From: BOG-908 sp963795825
Lineage (GTDB): Bacteria; Pseudomonadota; Alphaproteobacteria; Acetobacterales; Acetobacteraceae
DNA: 64,000 nucleotides
Direction of reading: 5' to 3'
NCBI GenBank assembly: GCA_963795825.1
Contig: CAWCIW010000004.1
Location: forward strand, 124,001 to 188,000
Shown: in pieces, positions 37,654-46,663 of the stretch
Numbering within the stretch: position 1 is the stretch's first letter
How the letters are laid out: each line of letters begins with the position of its first letter
The notes under the pieces: model-generated
Database searches by the model: none
The model's input: the letters and a program-made list of their open reading frames with translations, nothing else
Told to the model about the DNA's origin: nothing
Program-made: the position numbers and the translations under genes

Positions 37654-38754
37654 ATGATACGCTGGGTGGCCGGGGTTTCAACCGTGGCCGCCATCCTCGT
37701 GATGGCCGCCCTCTTCCTGAGCGGCCCCTATGCCGCCTCGGCCAAAGCCGCGCAATCCGCGCCGCCCGCTCTGGCCACCCCCGAGCCGGACCTGGTGTTC
37801 ACCATGCGCGACGGCGCCCGCCTCCCGGCCCGCCTCTGGCAGCCCCCCGCCGGCACCCCGCACGCCGGCATAATCCTGGCCCTGCACGGCTTCACGGACA
37901 GCCGCGACGCCTGGGAATACCCCGCGCCGGGCCTCGCCGCCGCCGGCTACACCATCATCGCCCCGGACCAGCGCGGCTTCGGCGCCACCGCGGACCGCGG
38001 CATCTGGGCCGGCCAGGCCACCATGATCGCCGACGCGGCCGAACTCCTCACCCAGCTCCGCGCCCGCTACCCCCACCAGCGCCTGATCCTGATGGGCGAG
38101 AGCATGGGCGGCGCCATAACCATGTGCATCGCCGCCACCACCCCCGCTTCCTCGCCCCCCGCCGACGCCTACATCCTGCTCTCCCCAGCCGTGTGGGGCA
38201 GGGCGCAGATGCCGGCCGGCGTGCGCGCCGCTCTCTGGACTGCCTTCGCCGTCGCCCCAGGCTGGCAATTCACCGGCAAGGACGTCCCCGTCCAGATCGC
38301 CGCCAGTGACAACCGCGAAGCCCTGCTGCGCCTGGCGCACGATCCGCTGACACTGCGCGTCACCACCGTCGCCATGCTGCGCGGCCTGGTGGACCTGATG
38401 GACTCGGCCCAGGCCGCCGCCCCCCATCTGCCGCCGAACACCCTCATGCTCGCCGGCCGCCGCGACCAGGTGATCCCCCAGGCCGCCATCGCCGCCGCCT
38501 GGGCCAAAACCCCGCCCGCCGTGCGCCAGGGCTTCTACCTGAACGGCTTCCACCTGCTCCTGCGCGACCAGGACCGTGCCCTGCCGCAGGCAGATATCCT
38601 CGCCTGGCTCGCGGCTCCTGATGCCTGGCTGCCTTCCGGGGCGGACATCAACGCGGCCGCGTGGAAGGCCGACCATGCCTGGGCGGGTGATGCGTCCCTT
38701 GCGGCACCTGCTGTGGCGCTCGATTCTGCTACGGGTCGGGATGTCTGGCCTTAG
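37654..38754 (+). CDS. Alpha/beta hydrolase (lysophospholipase-like, S33/MGL family)
   Basis: A 366-residue hydrolase with an N-terminal membrane anchor or signal (VSTVAAILVMAALFLSGPYA). The oxyanion segment is ILALHGFTDSRDAWE, the nucleophile elbow is ILMGESMGGAITM (Ser near residue 150), the Asp is likely in LMLAGRRDQVIP, and the His in LNGFHLLLRD. Homologues include monoglyceride lipases and lysophospholipases. A GTG at 37645 is an alternative start. It faces away from the zinc-finger gene. Confidence 0.85.
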   Translation: MIRWVAGVSTVAAILVMAALFLSGPYAASAKAAQSAPPALATPEPDLVFTMRDGARLPARLWQPPAGTPHAGIILALHGFTDSRDAWEYPAPGLAAAGYTIIAPDQRGFGATADRGIWAGQATMIADAAELLTQLRARYPHQRLILMGESMGGAITMCIAATTPASSPPADAYILLSPAVWGRAQMPAGVRAALWTAFAVAPGWQFTGKDVPVQIAASDNREALLRLAHDPLTLRVTTVAMLRGLVDLMDSAQAAAPHLPPNTLMLAGRRDQVIPQAAIAAAWAKTPPAVRQGFYLNGFHLLLRDQDRALPQADILAWLAAPDAWLPSGADINAAAWKADHAWAGDASLAAPAVALDSATGRDVWP

Positions 38755-38763
38755 GGCAGGGGA

Positions 38764-38821
38764 AGGCAAGGCAAGGCAAGCAGTCCTTTTTTGAAAAAAA
38801 GGACCAAAAAACTTTTGCTAT
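38764..38821. repeat. Intergenic palindromic element, half copy
   Basis: GCAAGCAGTCCTTTTTTGAAAAAAAGGACC then AAAAAACTTTTGCTATGATGGC, the GGACC variant, right after the hydrolase gene. Confidence 0.8.
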
Positions 38822-38931
38822 GATGGCTGTTTGGAGTGCCGCTCCGGCCTCTCCGTTGCGCGGTTATTGGTGAAAGTGCGACCTTGCCGCTTCCGCCCGG
38901 CGCGGTTTGCCTATATCACCTCGGTCAGCAC

Positions 38932-39008
<77 letters not shown>

Positions 39009-39059
39009 GCCACCAACATACCCCTGTTCTCTTTCCGTTCCACGCGGTAAGCTGCCGCC

Positions 39060-39302
39060 ATGGACGAACACCCCTCCCCCAGGCTGCTCCCCGTCACCCC
39101 CGACGAGCTCGAACAGGCGGTCTCCCACGCCCTCCGCTTCGACGGCCGCAAGCACTTCAAGCTCGCCGGCGAGATCATGGGCAAGATCACCGCCGCCCAT
39201 TTGGTCCGCTGCCTGGAACAGGGCGGTTTCGTGATACTGAAGCGGCCGCCCGCCGCGCTCCCCGCAGCCCCGCCCACCTGGCCGCAAACCCCGGAGACCT
39301 AG
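39060..39302 (+). CDS. Hypothetical protein, 80 aa
   Basis: Not recognised. A compact helical protein (PDELEQAVSHALRFDGRKH, AGEIMGKITAAHLVRCLEQG, FVILKRPP) with a Pro-rich end. It lies between tRNA-Arg and the helix-hairpin-helix gene, only three bases from the latter, so both are probably one operon. Confidence 0.7.
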   Translation: MDEHPSPRLLPVTPDELEQAVSHALRFDGRKHFKLAGEIMGKITAAHLVRCLEQGGFVILKRPPAALPAAPPTWPQTPET

Positions 39303-39305
39303 GCG

Positions 39306-39629
39306 ATGTCCCCAGCCGCCACGAAGCCCGCACGCGATCCCGCCGGCCTGGCCAGCCTGCGCAACGTCGGCAAGGCCGCGCTCGCCGATTTCCGGCTGCT
39401 CGGCATCGCCACCGTCAGCGAGCTCGCCGCCCAGCACCCCGACGCCCTCTACACAAGGCTATGCGAGGCCACCGCCAAACGGCACGACCCCTGCGTCCAC
39501 GACGTCTTCGCCGCCACCATCCACGAGGCGCGTACAGGCAAGGCGGTGGACTGGTGGACCTACTCTGCCGCCCGCAAGGCAAGGCAGGCGGCCGGCGACT
39601 TCCCGCAGACCCCGTCCGGCGCGCCCTAG
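39306..39629 (+). CDS. Cdd1-like helix-hairpin-helix protein
   Basis: A 107-residue protein of the Cdd1/'pathogenicity locus' family. A helix-hairpin-helix (LASLRNVGKAALADFRLLGI) is followed by LAAQHPDALYTRLCEAT, HDPCVHDVFAATIHEA and a Trp-rich end (VDWWTYSAARKARQ). Such proteins probably bind nucleic acid; no process is established. Confidence 0.8.
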   Translation: MSPAATKPARDPAGLASLRNVGKAALADFRLLGIATVSELAAQHPDALYTRLCEATAKRHDPCVHDVFAATIHEARTGKAVDWWTYSAARKARQAAGDFPQTPSGAP

Positions 39630-39663
39630 CCAGCCACTCCGCGCGCCCGCGGAGTCACCCCGC

Positions 39664-40269
39664 CTATCCCGCCCGCAGCGAGGCCGCCACCTTCACCATG
39701 CGCCTTGCCTGGTGGCGCGCCGCCTCGAGATCCTCCTCGCGCGGCGCCTGGTTGTCGGCCCCGACCACCGCGGATGCGCCATAAGGCGATCCCGCCTCGA
39801 GCATCGCCTCGTCCGTGTAGCCGGTCGGCACGATGATCATGCCGAGATGCGCCATCGGCGCGTAGAGCGAAAGCGTCACCACCTCGCTGCCGCCATGCGG
39901 CCAGGAGACGCAGGCCAGCGCCCCGCCCACCTTGTCGGCCAGCGCGCCCTTCTTCCACTGCGGTCCGAGCTGGTCGAAAAACGCCTTCAGCTCGGTCGCC
40001 ATCGTGCCGAAATAGCACGGCGTCCCGAACAGGATCGCATCCGCCCAAACCGCGTCATCGCTCGTCGGCTCGTCATAGAGCGCGTTCATCCGCTGCGCGT
40101 TCTCCAGCCAGCCCTTCGACTTGGCCATCACGTCCTGCCCCACCACCTCGCGCGCGCGGCGCACGCGAACCTCCGCCCCGATCGCACGCGCCGCTTCGGC
40201 CGCCGCCGAAACAAGCCCCTCCGTAGAGCCGGTGCGGGAGTAGAACACGATCAGGAACTTCGTTGGCAT
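39664..40269 (-). CDS. wrbA: NAD(P)H:quinone oxidoreductase, WrbA type
   Basis: A 201-residue flavodoxin-fold quinone reductase. The FMN phosphate loop is VFYSRTGSTEGLVS (residues 8-21), the isoalloxazine-binding loop is FGTPCYFGTMATELKAFFDQ near residue 80, and VSWPHGGSEVVTLSLYAPM follows. WrbA reduces quinones by two electrons and avoids semiquinone stress. Start ATG 40269. Confidence 0.93.
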   Translation of the reverse strand: MPTKFLIVFYSRTGSTEGLVSAAAEAARAIGAEVRVRRAREVVGQDVMAKSKGWLENAQRMNALYDEPTSDDAVWADAILFGTPCYFGTMATELKAFFDQLGPQWKKGALADKVGGALACVSWPHGGSEVVTLSLYAPMAHLGMIIVPTGYTDEAMLEAGSPYGASAVVGADNQAPREEDLEAARHQARRMVKVAASLRAG

Positions 40270-40402
40270 CGGCGGCTGCCTTTCAATGACCCGCAGCGCC
40301 GGGCCGGCAACAGGGGAGCGCCGGATGAGGTGCCGAACCGGCGCTTGCCAAGGCCGCGCTTGCCGGCGGCCCCCGCCCACGCGCCGGATTTCCCCCTCGC
40401 CT

Positions 40403-40655
40403 GATACCAACCCCGATAGTGATTGACGCATCCAGGCAAGCAAGAAAGCAGTCCTTTTTCGAGAAAAAGGACCAAAAAGCTTTTGCTCCGACGCCTGCCC
40501 CACAGCCTACGCTCATATTGCAAGTCGATGCGGTTGCAGTCGTAGCCAAATCCCGGTGCAGGCGTCACAGCAAAAGCTTTTTGCTTCTTTTTCTCGAAAA
40601 AGAAGGCCTTCCTTCCTTGCTGCCGATGAGTTAGTCTCAAGACGGATTGGTATAA
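40403..40655. repeat. Long copy of the palindromic element with terminal inverted repeats
   Basis: Core arms at 40450-40486 and 40568-40610. The outer ends are ATACCAACC then ATTGACGCATCCAGGCAAG on the left, and GCTGCCGATGAGTTAGTCTC then GGATTGGTATAAC on the right. This is the inverse orientation of the copy at 18663, which shows the unit can lie either way round. Confidence 0.75.
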
Positions 40656-40731
40656 CATCGCAATCCCTTGTCGCGCCGGCACGCCAGCCGATAAAAGGCG
40701 CCGGGCCAGTCGGGAAAAGGACATTTGCGAA

Positions 40732-41472
40732 ATGCGCGATGACATGCTGCGGCGGGTGGTCGCCGAATTTTTCGGAACGTTCTGGCTGGTGTTCGGCGGC
40801 TGCGGCAGTGCCGTCCTCGCCGCGTCCTACCCGCAACTCGGCATCGGCTTCCTCGGCGTATCGTTCGCCTTCGGCCTGACGGTCCTCACGATGGCCTACG
40901 CCGTGGGCCCGATCTCCGGCGGCCACTTCAACCCGGCCGTGACCCTCGGCCTCTGGTCGGCCGGCCGCTGCGCCAACAAGCACGTGCTCCCCTACATCGC
41001 CGTACAGGTCGTGGGCGCCATCTGCGCCTCGGGCGTGCTGTGGGTAATCGCCTCGAGCCAGACGGGCTGGGTCATGGGCGGCTTCGCGTCGAACGGCTAC
41101 GGCGCGCTCAGCCCCGGCCACTACGCCCTGGGCGGCGCCTTTGTCGCCGAGCTGGTCCTGACGTTCTTTTTCCTGATGATCATCATCGGCACCACCTCGA
41201 AGGGCGCGGCCACCGGGTTCGCCGGCATACCGATCGGCTTCGCCCTCACGCTGATCCACCTGATCTCGATCCCCATCACCAACACCTCGGTGAACCCCGC
41301 CCGCAGCACAGGGCCGGCTCTGTTCGCCGGGGGCGCCTATCTCGGCCAGCTCTGGCTGTTCTGGGTGGCGCCGATCGCCGGCGCCATGATCGCCGGCCTC
41401 GTGGCGCGGGTGCTCTACGCGCCGTCTTCCATGATCGACACGATCGTTACCGACGAGGTCCGCATACCCTGA
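40732..41472 (+). CDS. aqpZ: Aquaporin Z
   Basis: A 246-residue water channel with six TM helices and both NPA boxes: GGHFNPAVTLGLWSAGR near residue 64 and NTSVNPARSTGPALF near residue 184. The selectivity-filter Arg follows the second NPA. The N-terminal helix (AEFFGTFWLVFGGCGSAVLA) is close to AqpZ, favouring water over glycerol. Confidence 0.95.
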   Translation: MRDDMLRRVVAEFFGTFWLVFGGCGSAVLAASYPQLGIGFLGVSFAFGLTVLTMAYAVGPISGGHFNPAVTLGLWSAGRCANKHVLPYIAVQVVGAICASGVLWVIASSQTGWVMGGFASNGYGALSPGHYALGGAFVAELVLTFFFLMIIIGTTSKGAATGFAGIPIGFALTLIHLISIPITNTSVNPARSTGPALFAGGAYLGQLWLFWVAPIAGAMIAGLVARVLYAPSSMIDTIVTDEVRIP

Positions 41473-41600
41473 TCCCTAGCCGCGCCACCGGCGCGGCGGC
41501 GAGCGGAACGGCACGCCCGAACCGCCGATGCAAAAGCGCGGCGCAAAACGGAGGGCATCCGCAGATGCCCCCCGTGCGCACAACCGCAGATCCCCGCGTA

Positions 41601-42047
41601 TCAGCCCTTCAGGCTGTCCGGAACCTGGCCGCCGTTCTCCGCCAGCTTGCGCATCACCGCCTTGTGGAGCGCGATGTTCTCCTCGGCCGTGCCATCGGCG
41701 CCCACATGCTCGTTCAGCTCCCCGGCGAGCTGCTTGCGCGCGGCCAGGCTCGAGTCGAGATCGAGCAGCTTCAGCAAATCCACAATGGAAGTCTGCCAGT
41801 TGCCGCCGCCACCCTTCTGTTCCGCCATGCGAGTCAGCACCGCGCCCACATCCACCGGTGCCGCCGCAGCGGGCGCGGCAGCCGCAGGTGCGGCAGCCGG
41901 CGCGGCCGCAGCAGCAGCCGGTGCCGCACCAGCCTGCGCCGGGGCCGCCGGGGCCGCCTGGGCCGCCGGCTGGGCCGCCTGCGCCCCAGGCATCGCCGCC
42001 TCGGCCGCGTGGAAGATCTTGCCCATGATATCGCCGAAAATACTCAT
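41601..42047 (-). CDS. DUF3597-family protein
   Basis: A 148-residue protein with an N-terminal amphipathic start (MSIFGDIMGKIFHAAEAA), a long Ala/Pro-rich linker (residues 20-65) and a conserved C-terminal domain (VDVGAVLTRMAEQKGGGGNW, SIVDLLKLLDLDSSLAARKQ, LAGELNEHVG). The architecture matches DUF3597. Function unknown; it has a LysM-free, cytoplasmic look. Confidence 0.85.
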   Translation of the reverse strand: MSIFGDIMGKIFHAAEAAMPGAQAAQPAAQAAPAAPAQAGAAPAAAAAAPAAAPAAAAPAAAAPVDVGAVLTRMAEQKGGGGNWQTSIVDLLKLLDLDSSLAARKQLAGELNEHVGADGTAEENIALHKAVMRKLAENGGQVPDSLKG

Positions 42048-42226
42048 ACCAGCTCCTGTCGACGCATCCTGCGCCCCGCAGCCATCTCTGCAGCCCGCCC
42101 GCCGGGCAGACAAGGGCCGCCGCTGCCAGCCAACCACAAGCGCTTGCCCGCCGGCGCCGACGCGCAAACCGCGCGCGCCGCCACCCCCACGCTTGCCATG
42201 CTCACACCAGCCGAAACCCCGCCGCC

Positions 42227-42598
42227 CTAGCCTTTGCTCGCCGGCACCGGCATCACCGGCGACTGCTGGTGTTGTACAACCCGCCACTTCTCATGCTCCA
42301 GGCGGCGATACACCGTCGTGCAACGCGCCTCATATGCCTGCGCGCCGGAGCGCTCGGCCTGCGCCCTGTAGGCGATAACGATCAGCCCCTCCTGCGGCCG
42401 CGCAACCTGGCGCTCCGTCAGCGACACGCTGGTCCAGCGCGGCGTGGCCGACACCGCATCCGCCGCCTGCGCCCCCGTCACGATGAACGGCTCGGCCGGC
42501 AACACCATCAGGCACTGCGCGTCGATGGTGGCGTGGTAATTCTCCGGCGTGCCCGTCCACAAGCCTTCCTCTGATCCCCAAATCCGCTCGTCGTCCAT
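42227..42598 (-). CDS. DUF4440/SnoaL-like protein, 123 aa
   Basis: An NTF2-fold protein: ERIWGSEEGLWTGTPENYHA, CLMVLPAEPFIVTG, WTSVSLTERQVARPQEGLIV and RRLEHEKWRVVQHQQSP are typical of the DUF4440 family. AAGGAG lies eight bases before ATG 42598, which sets the start and rules out the longer frame. Role unknown. Confidence 0.75.
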   Translation of the reverse strand: MDDERIWGSEEGLWTGTPENYHATIDAQCLMVLPAEPFIVTGAQAADAVSATPRWTSVSLTERQVARPQEGLIVIAYRAQAERSGAQAYEARCTTVYRRLEHEKWRVVQHQQSPVMPVPASKG

Positions 42599-42715
42599 CT
42601 CGGCCGCTCCTTGGTGAGGAGCTACAGCGCGGTAGCCCCCCGATCGTTCACCGCCGTGGGGGCGCGGAATGAACACAGCTCCGCAAGCGCCGGTGATTGC
42701 GGTGCGGCGTCAAAA

Positions 42716-42820
42716 GTAGAAAGAAAGCAGTCCTTTTTCGAGAAAAAGGACCAAAAAGCTTTTGCTCCGACGCCTGCATTTAGGCCTACGCCGTTCTACC
42801 AATCGATGCGGTGGCAGTTA
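42716..42820. repeat. Palindromic element, left half plus spacer, truncated
   Basis: GCAGTCCTTTTTCGAGAAAAAGGACC, AAAAAGCTTTTGCTCCGACG, then a spacer resembling that of the copy at 40403 (CCTACGCC..., CGATGCGGTGGCAG). The right arm is absent and low-GC sequence follows. Confidence 0.75.
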
Positions 42821-42980
42821 AAACGGTATTATGTAGCACCCGCGAGCAGAACTGAGTGGGAAGCGGCTGCACTAGCGCTACACATCATCGCGTGCGCGCG
42901 CCAAATGGTGACTACCTTGTGTGAGGCGATGCGAGCGACGGCTATCGACGGAGATTTTGAAGTCCAGATAGGGTGGCAGA

Positions 42981-43765
42981 ATGCTTAAACGATATATTCT
43001 TGCCGCAGGCTCCGTCTTTGGTGGCGGGATTCTCACCGCAGTCTCGCTGCTCAAATCCATTTTGGACAACGCGTCGAGGGCTGACATGATTAGGTCTCTT
43101 GGCTCCCCGGACAGCTTTGCGTCAAAACTTGCTTTGTGGCTCTTTAGTACTCCGTGGTGGGTCGAAGGTGGCTTGGCAATAGCCACTGTAGGCGCTTGGG
43201 TTTATTTTATGCAGAGGCTCACTTCGACAAGCGGTGTTGAACACCGAATTGGGCCTCCGGATGAGACCAAAACGAAAAAACCAGAACCCCCTATTTTCAA
43301 GATCAGCGAAGAGGGGGATCATATTCTCAATGTTTCTAATTTAGCTGCCCACGCGCCAATGACGCTTATAACCCAAAAGCTTGATGTGCTGTCAGCCTTT
43401 CTAACGTTCCGTGAAAGAGACTGGTCTGCGTTAACTTATGAGGTGACCCATATTTCCAGACACAAAGCATCTACTGCCTCGCTCTAGATCTTTCCTCAAA
43501 GGCAAATCAGCTGAAAGAAGCCCATCGGCGGTACGAACAAGAAAAGTCAAAGAGATGCACGTCTGAAGATCTAGTAGCCGCAGTAACCATGTGGGATGTT
43601 GAGCCGCTTATCGCCGCTCTTGATCTTGCTTCCGAAGCGGCAAAGCACTTGCCTGAAGCTATTCTCTTTAATAATTTTTCAGATAAACTGGACTTGTGCG
43701 CTTATAAATTCCGATCATCTCAAAGCGACATTGTGCGGAACATAGAAGATATATGTACGCTTTAA
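42981..43765 (+). pseudogene. Low-GC membrane protein, frameshifted
   Basis: Not recognised. From ATG 42981 the frame gives an N-terminal TM segment (YILAAGSVFGGGILTAVSLL) and a second near residue 60 (WWVEGGLAIATVGAWVYFM), then a cytoplasmic region. It is lost near 43470; one shifted base restores a long helical domain (LALDLSSKANQLKEAHRRYE, LIAALDLASEAAKHLPEAIL) to TAA 43763-43765. The corrected product is about 260 residues. Base composition differs strongly from the neighbours, so it is probably acquired. Confidence 0.6.
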
Positions 43766-43965
43766 GGCGTAGGCTTGTCATCAGTTGAACCTGTCGCAGC
43801 GTCAGAAAGTCGCCGGCCCCTTGCATTGAGTCACTGACCGCGCGGCTCATCTCCACCCACCAACCCGCCACGCCACACCCTACCCAAGTACCGCCGGAGC
43901 ACCCCCTCCACAAACCCCCACTCCGCACTCTTGTTCCCGCTTCGTTCCTGTGCTTCCCTCCACCC

Positions 43966-44163
43966 ATGCCGATCATCCAACCCACCCCCGAACCCGTCCC
44001 CTTCGAAGAAGTCGCCGCCGTCCTCGACGAAGCCGCCATGCAGGCCCGCGGCGGCCCGCCCTACCTCATCCCCGCCGCCGGATGGCACCTCGCCGCCGCA
44101 CTCAACGATGCCGGCTTCCACGTCGTCCGGGCACCCGCCGATGCGCGACAGCTCACCCTTTAG
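43966..44163 (+). CDS. Hypothetical protein, 65 aa
   Basis: Not recognised. A short protein (FEEVAAVLDEAAMQARGGPP, AAGWHLAAALNDAGFHVVR) with the base composition of the host. It ends ten bases before the next gene, so the two are likely one transcript. Confidence 0.55.
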   Translation: MPIIQPTPEPVPFEEVAAVLDEAAMQARGGPPYLIPAAGWHLAAALNDAGFHVVRAPADARQLTL

Positions 44164-44173
44164 CGCCCGCGCC

Positions 44174-44470
44174 ATGCCGGACGGCGTTCACAACCAGGGC
44201 CGCCGCGACAAACTGCTCCGGCTCCCCATCGGAGACCTCGTCACCTGGCAGCTCCTCGCCTCCTGCTCCGCCTGCCGCGCCGACAGGGTGCTGATGATAC
44301 GAAACCTGGTGGAACGCTTCGGACCGGACCGCACCCTCGTGATGCTCGTCCCCCGGCTACGCTGCAGCGTGGAAACCTGCCGCCGCAAGCCGTCCCACCT
44401 CGTCCTGCGCAACCGCTACCCAGCCGCCATGGGCGGCCCCGGCTACGTGGAAGTCGTGGTCTTCGGCTGA
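44174..44470 (+). CDS. Cys-rich protein, possible zinc ribbon, 98 aa
   Basis: Not recognised. LASCSACRADRVLMIRNLVE and RLRCSVETCRRKPSHLVL place two Cys pairs about 40 residues apart, as in a zinc ribbon. The C-terminus (YPAAMGGPGYVEVVVFG) is compact. Start ATG 44174 (MPDGVHNQGRRDKLL). The metal site is inference. Confidence 0.6.
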   Translation: MPDGVHNQGRRDKLLRLPIGDLVTWQLLASCSACRADRVLMIRNLVERFGPDRTLVMLVPRLRCSVETCRRKPSHLVLRNRYPAAMGGPGYVEVVVFG

Positions 44471-45190
44471 AGGCGCGTCAGCACCGGCCCAATCGCAAAA
44501 ACAAACCACGCAATCACCACCCGAACGACAAGCCCGCCAGCCGTATCCATGAAACACCGCCAACCCCGCCCCCATCAACCGCCACCGCCGCCGCATCGCA
44601 AACGCGTATCGCGCGCGCGTAGACAACAGCCGGAAAGCTCCCCTGGCCAGCAAGCCATCCGTGCGTCGCAAGCGCGCGCCACAACGCGGCGCGCGCGCCC
44701 ACCGCCAAACAACGCCAACCCGATCCAGCAAGGGCCAGCCCCCAGCCCGGCTCCACCGAAATCCCGGAAGCGCGCCGCCGGAACCTGCCCGCCATCCGCA
44801 ACACCAACCCCGAGATGATCGCGCAAGGGGCTCTGCACGCCGTAGCCCCCGGCTTTTCCGCCGCCTCACCCAACCCAAACATGCAGCAGCTTCAACGTAG
44901 AATGCGCCGGGCCGCACGAGCGCGCCACCGGCCCGCCCTGTCGATCGCCACGCTCACGCCAAGCCGGAGTGCGCATCGTCAGCGCCCCGTCAGCCCGCCC
45001 AGCCGCACCACCCAGCCCCGCGCCGATCCAATAATGGACGTCTCGGCGTCTGTGCCCCCGCCACCACGCCCCCCCCGGCCCACCCCACAAGCGCACGCCA
45101 ACCCCATCGCCCCGCCAGCCCGCCCCTTCCACCCCAACACCCCCCAGCGTATGAATCGCCCCCCAACCCCCCCACGCCAAGGCGCCCGAA
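44471..45190. other. About 720 bases without an intact gene
   Basis: The plus strand is very C-rich. On the minus strand several overlapping frames are open and rich in Gly, Trp, Leu and Ala, alternating every 100-150 bases, which would fit a former multi-helix membrane protein broken by frameshifts at G runs. No motif could be matched to a family, so I leave it unnamed. Confidence 0.35.
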
Positions 45191-46279
45191 ATGCACGATA
45201 TCCCGGTCACCCGCACCCAATCCCCCAAACCCCGCGTGGCCGACGAAAACCTCCGCTTCGGCGAAACCTTCACCGACCACATGTTCGTCATGGACTACAG
45301 CCCCGATGCCGGCTGGCACGACCCCCGCATAATCCCCTACGCCCCCTTCACCATGGACCCCGCCTGCTGCGTCCTGCACTACGCCCAAGCCGTGTTCGAC
45401 GGCCTGAAAGCCTTCCGCGACGCCGCCGGCGCCATCCGCCTCTTCCGCCCGGACCAGAACGCCGCGCGCCTCAACCGCTCCTGCGAAGCCCTCTGCATCC
45501 CCCAACTGGACCCCGCCCTAGTCCAAGCCTCCTTCGCAGCGCTCACCGCCGCGGACGCCGACTGGGTCCCCACCCGCCGCGGCACCGCGCTCTACCTCCG
45601 CCCAACCGTCATCGCCACGGACACCTTCCTCGGCGTCCACCCCTCTGCCACCTACCGCTACTACGTCATCGCCAGCCCCGTCGGCGCCTACTACAAGGAA
45701 GGCCTGGCCCCCGTCCGCATCCTCGCCACCAACGAGCATGTCCGCGCCGTCCCCGGCGGCCTCGGCAGCGCCAAAACCGCCGCCAACTACGCAGCCTCCC
45801 TCTACGCCGCCCGCAACGCCAGCACCCGCGGCTACGCCCAGGTCCTCTGGCTCGACGCCAAACACGGCGAATACCTCGAGGAAGTCGGCTCCATGAACGT
45901 CATGCTGCGCATCAACGACACCGTGATCACGCCCCCCCTCGGCGGCACCATCCTCGACGGCATCACCCGCCGCTCCGCCCTCCAGCTCCTGGCCGACTGG
46001 GGCATCCAGGTCGAAGAACGCATGATCTCGATCCACGAAATCAGCCGCGCCCACGCCGACGGAACGCTCGCCGAAATGTGGGGCACCGGCACCGCCGTCG
46101 TCATCTCCCCCATCGGCGAACTCGGCTTCGGCGACGCGAAAATGGTGATCAACAACGGCGCCACCGGCGAACTCACCCAACGCCTCTACGACGCCATCGC
46201 CGCCATCCAATACGGCGCCACCAACGACGCCCACGGCTGGATGGTGCCGGTGCATTTGCGCGAACCTGCACTCGCGTAG
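45191..46279 (+). CDS. ilvE: Branched-chain-amino-acid aminotransferase
   Basis: A 362-residue fold-type IV PLP enzyme that transaminates Leu, Ile and Val. The substrate-binding segment is VLHYAQAVFDGLKAFRDAAG near residue 60. The PLP Lys is in GGLGSAKTAANYAASLYAA near residue 196, and EVGSMNVMLRIND and LAEMWGTGTAVVISPIGEL close the site. The length and motifs fit the eukaryote-like BCAT subgroup. The gene is intact. Confidence 0.95.
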   Translation: MHDIPVTRTQSPKPRVADENLRFGETFTDHMFVMDYSPDAGWHDPRIIPYAPFTMDPACCVLHYAQAVFDGLKAFRDAAGAIRLFRPDQNAARLNRSCEALCIPQLDPALVQASFAALTAADADWVPTRRGTALYLRPTVIATDTFLGVHPSATYRYYVIASPVGAYYKEGLAPVRILATNEHVRAVPGGLGSAKTAANYAASLYAARNASTRGYAQVLWLDAKHGEYLEEVGSMNVMLRINDTVITPPLGGTILDGITRRSALQLLADWGIQVEERMISIHEISRAHADGTLAEMWGTGTAVVISPIGELGFGDAKMVINNGATGELTQRLYDAIAAIQYGATNDAHGWMVPVHLREPALA

Positions 46280-46301
46280 GGGAGGGGGCGGTGGAGAGAA
46301 G

Positions 46302-46362
46302 GCCAGGCAAGGCAAGGCCTTCTTTTTTGAAAAAAAGAAGCAAAAAACTTTTGCTCCTGTCG
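46302..46362. repeat. Intergenic palindromic element, half copy
   Basis: AAGGCCTTCTTTTTTGAAAAAAAGAAGC then AAAAAACTTTTGCTCC after ilvE. The spacer starts, but no right arm follows before the low-GC island. Confidence 0.8.
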
Positions 46363-46663
46363 CCTGCTCCCGCCTCGATCAGCCTCTGATACACCAGCTT
46401 TTGCACATCCATCACAGGCTCAGCTAAGAGAATGTCTGCTTTGCGCCAATCTCGGACACTACGACACTTCCTATGTGTTCCAGGAACCGGACACAGGCAG
46501 CGAGAGGTCGCAATGGCAGGGTTGAGTGGATTTTCTTAGTCCATCAGCTTTCTGAGGCTCATGTCGGGAATTATACATTTCCTGCCCATAGCAGGGCTTG
46601 GCCGACGTAACAAACTGCTTGAGAAAGCAAAGTAGAGGGCGGACCGCTGGCCTTCACTGCCGC
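46363..46663. other. Intergenic edge of the low-GC island
   Basis: Composition changes from GC-rich to mixed across this 300-base stretch. No gene, tRNA or attachment-site duplication was recognised. Confidence 0.35.
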
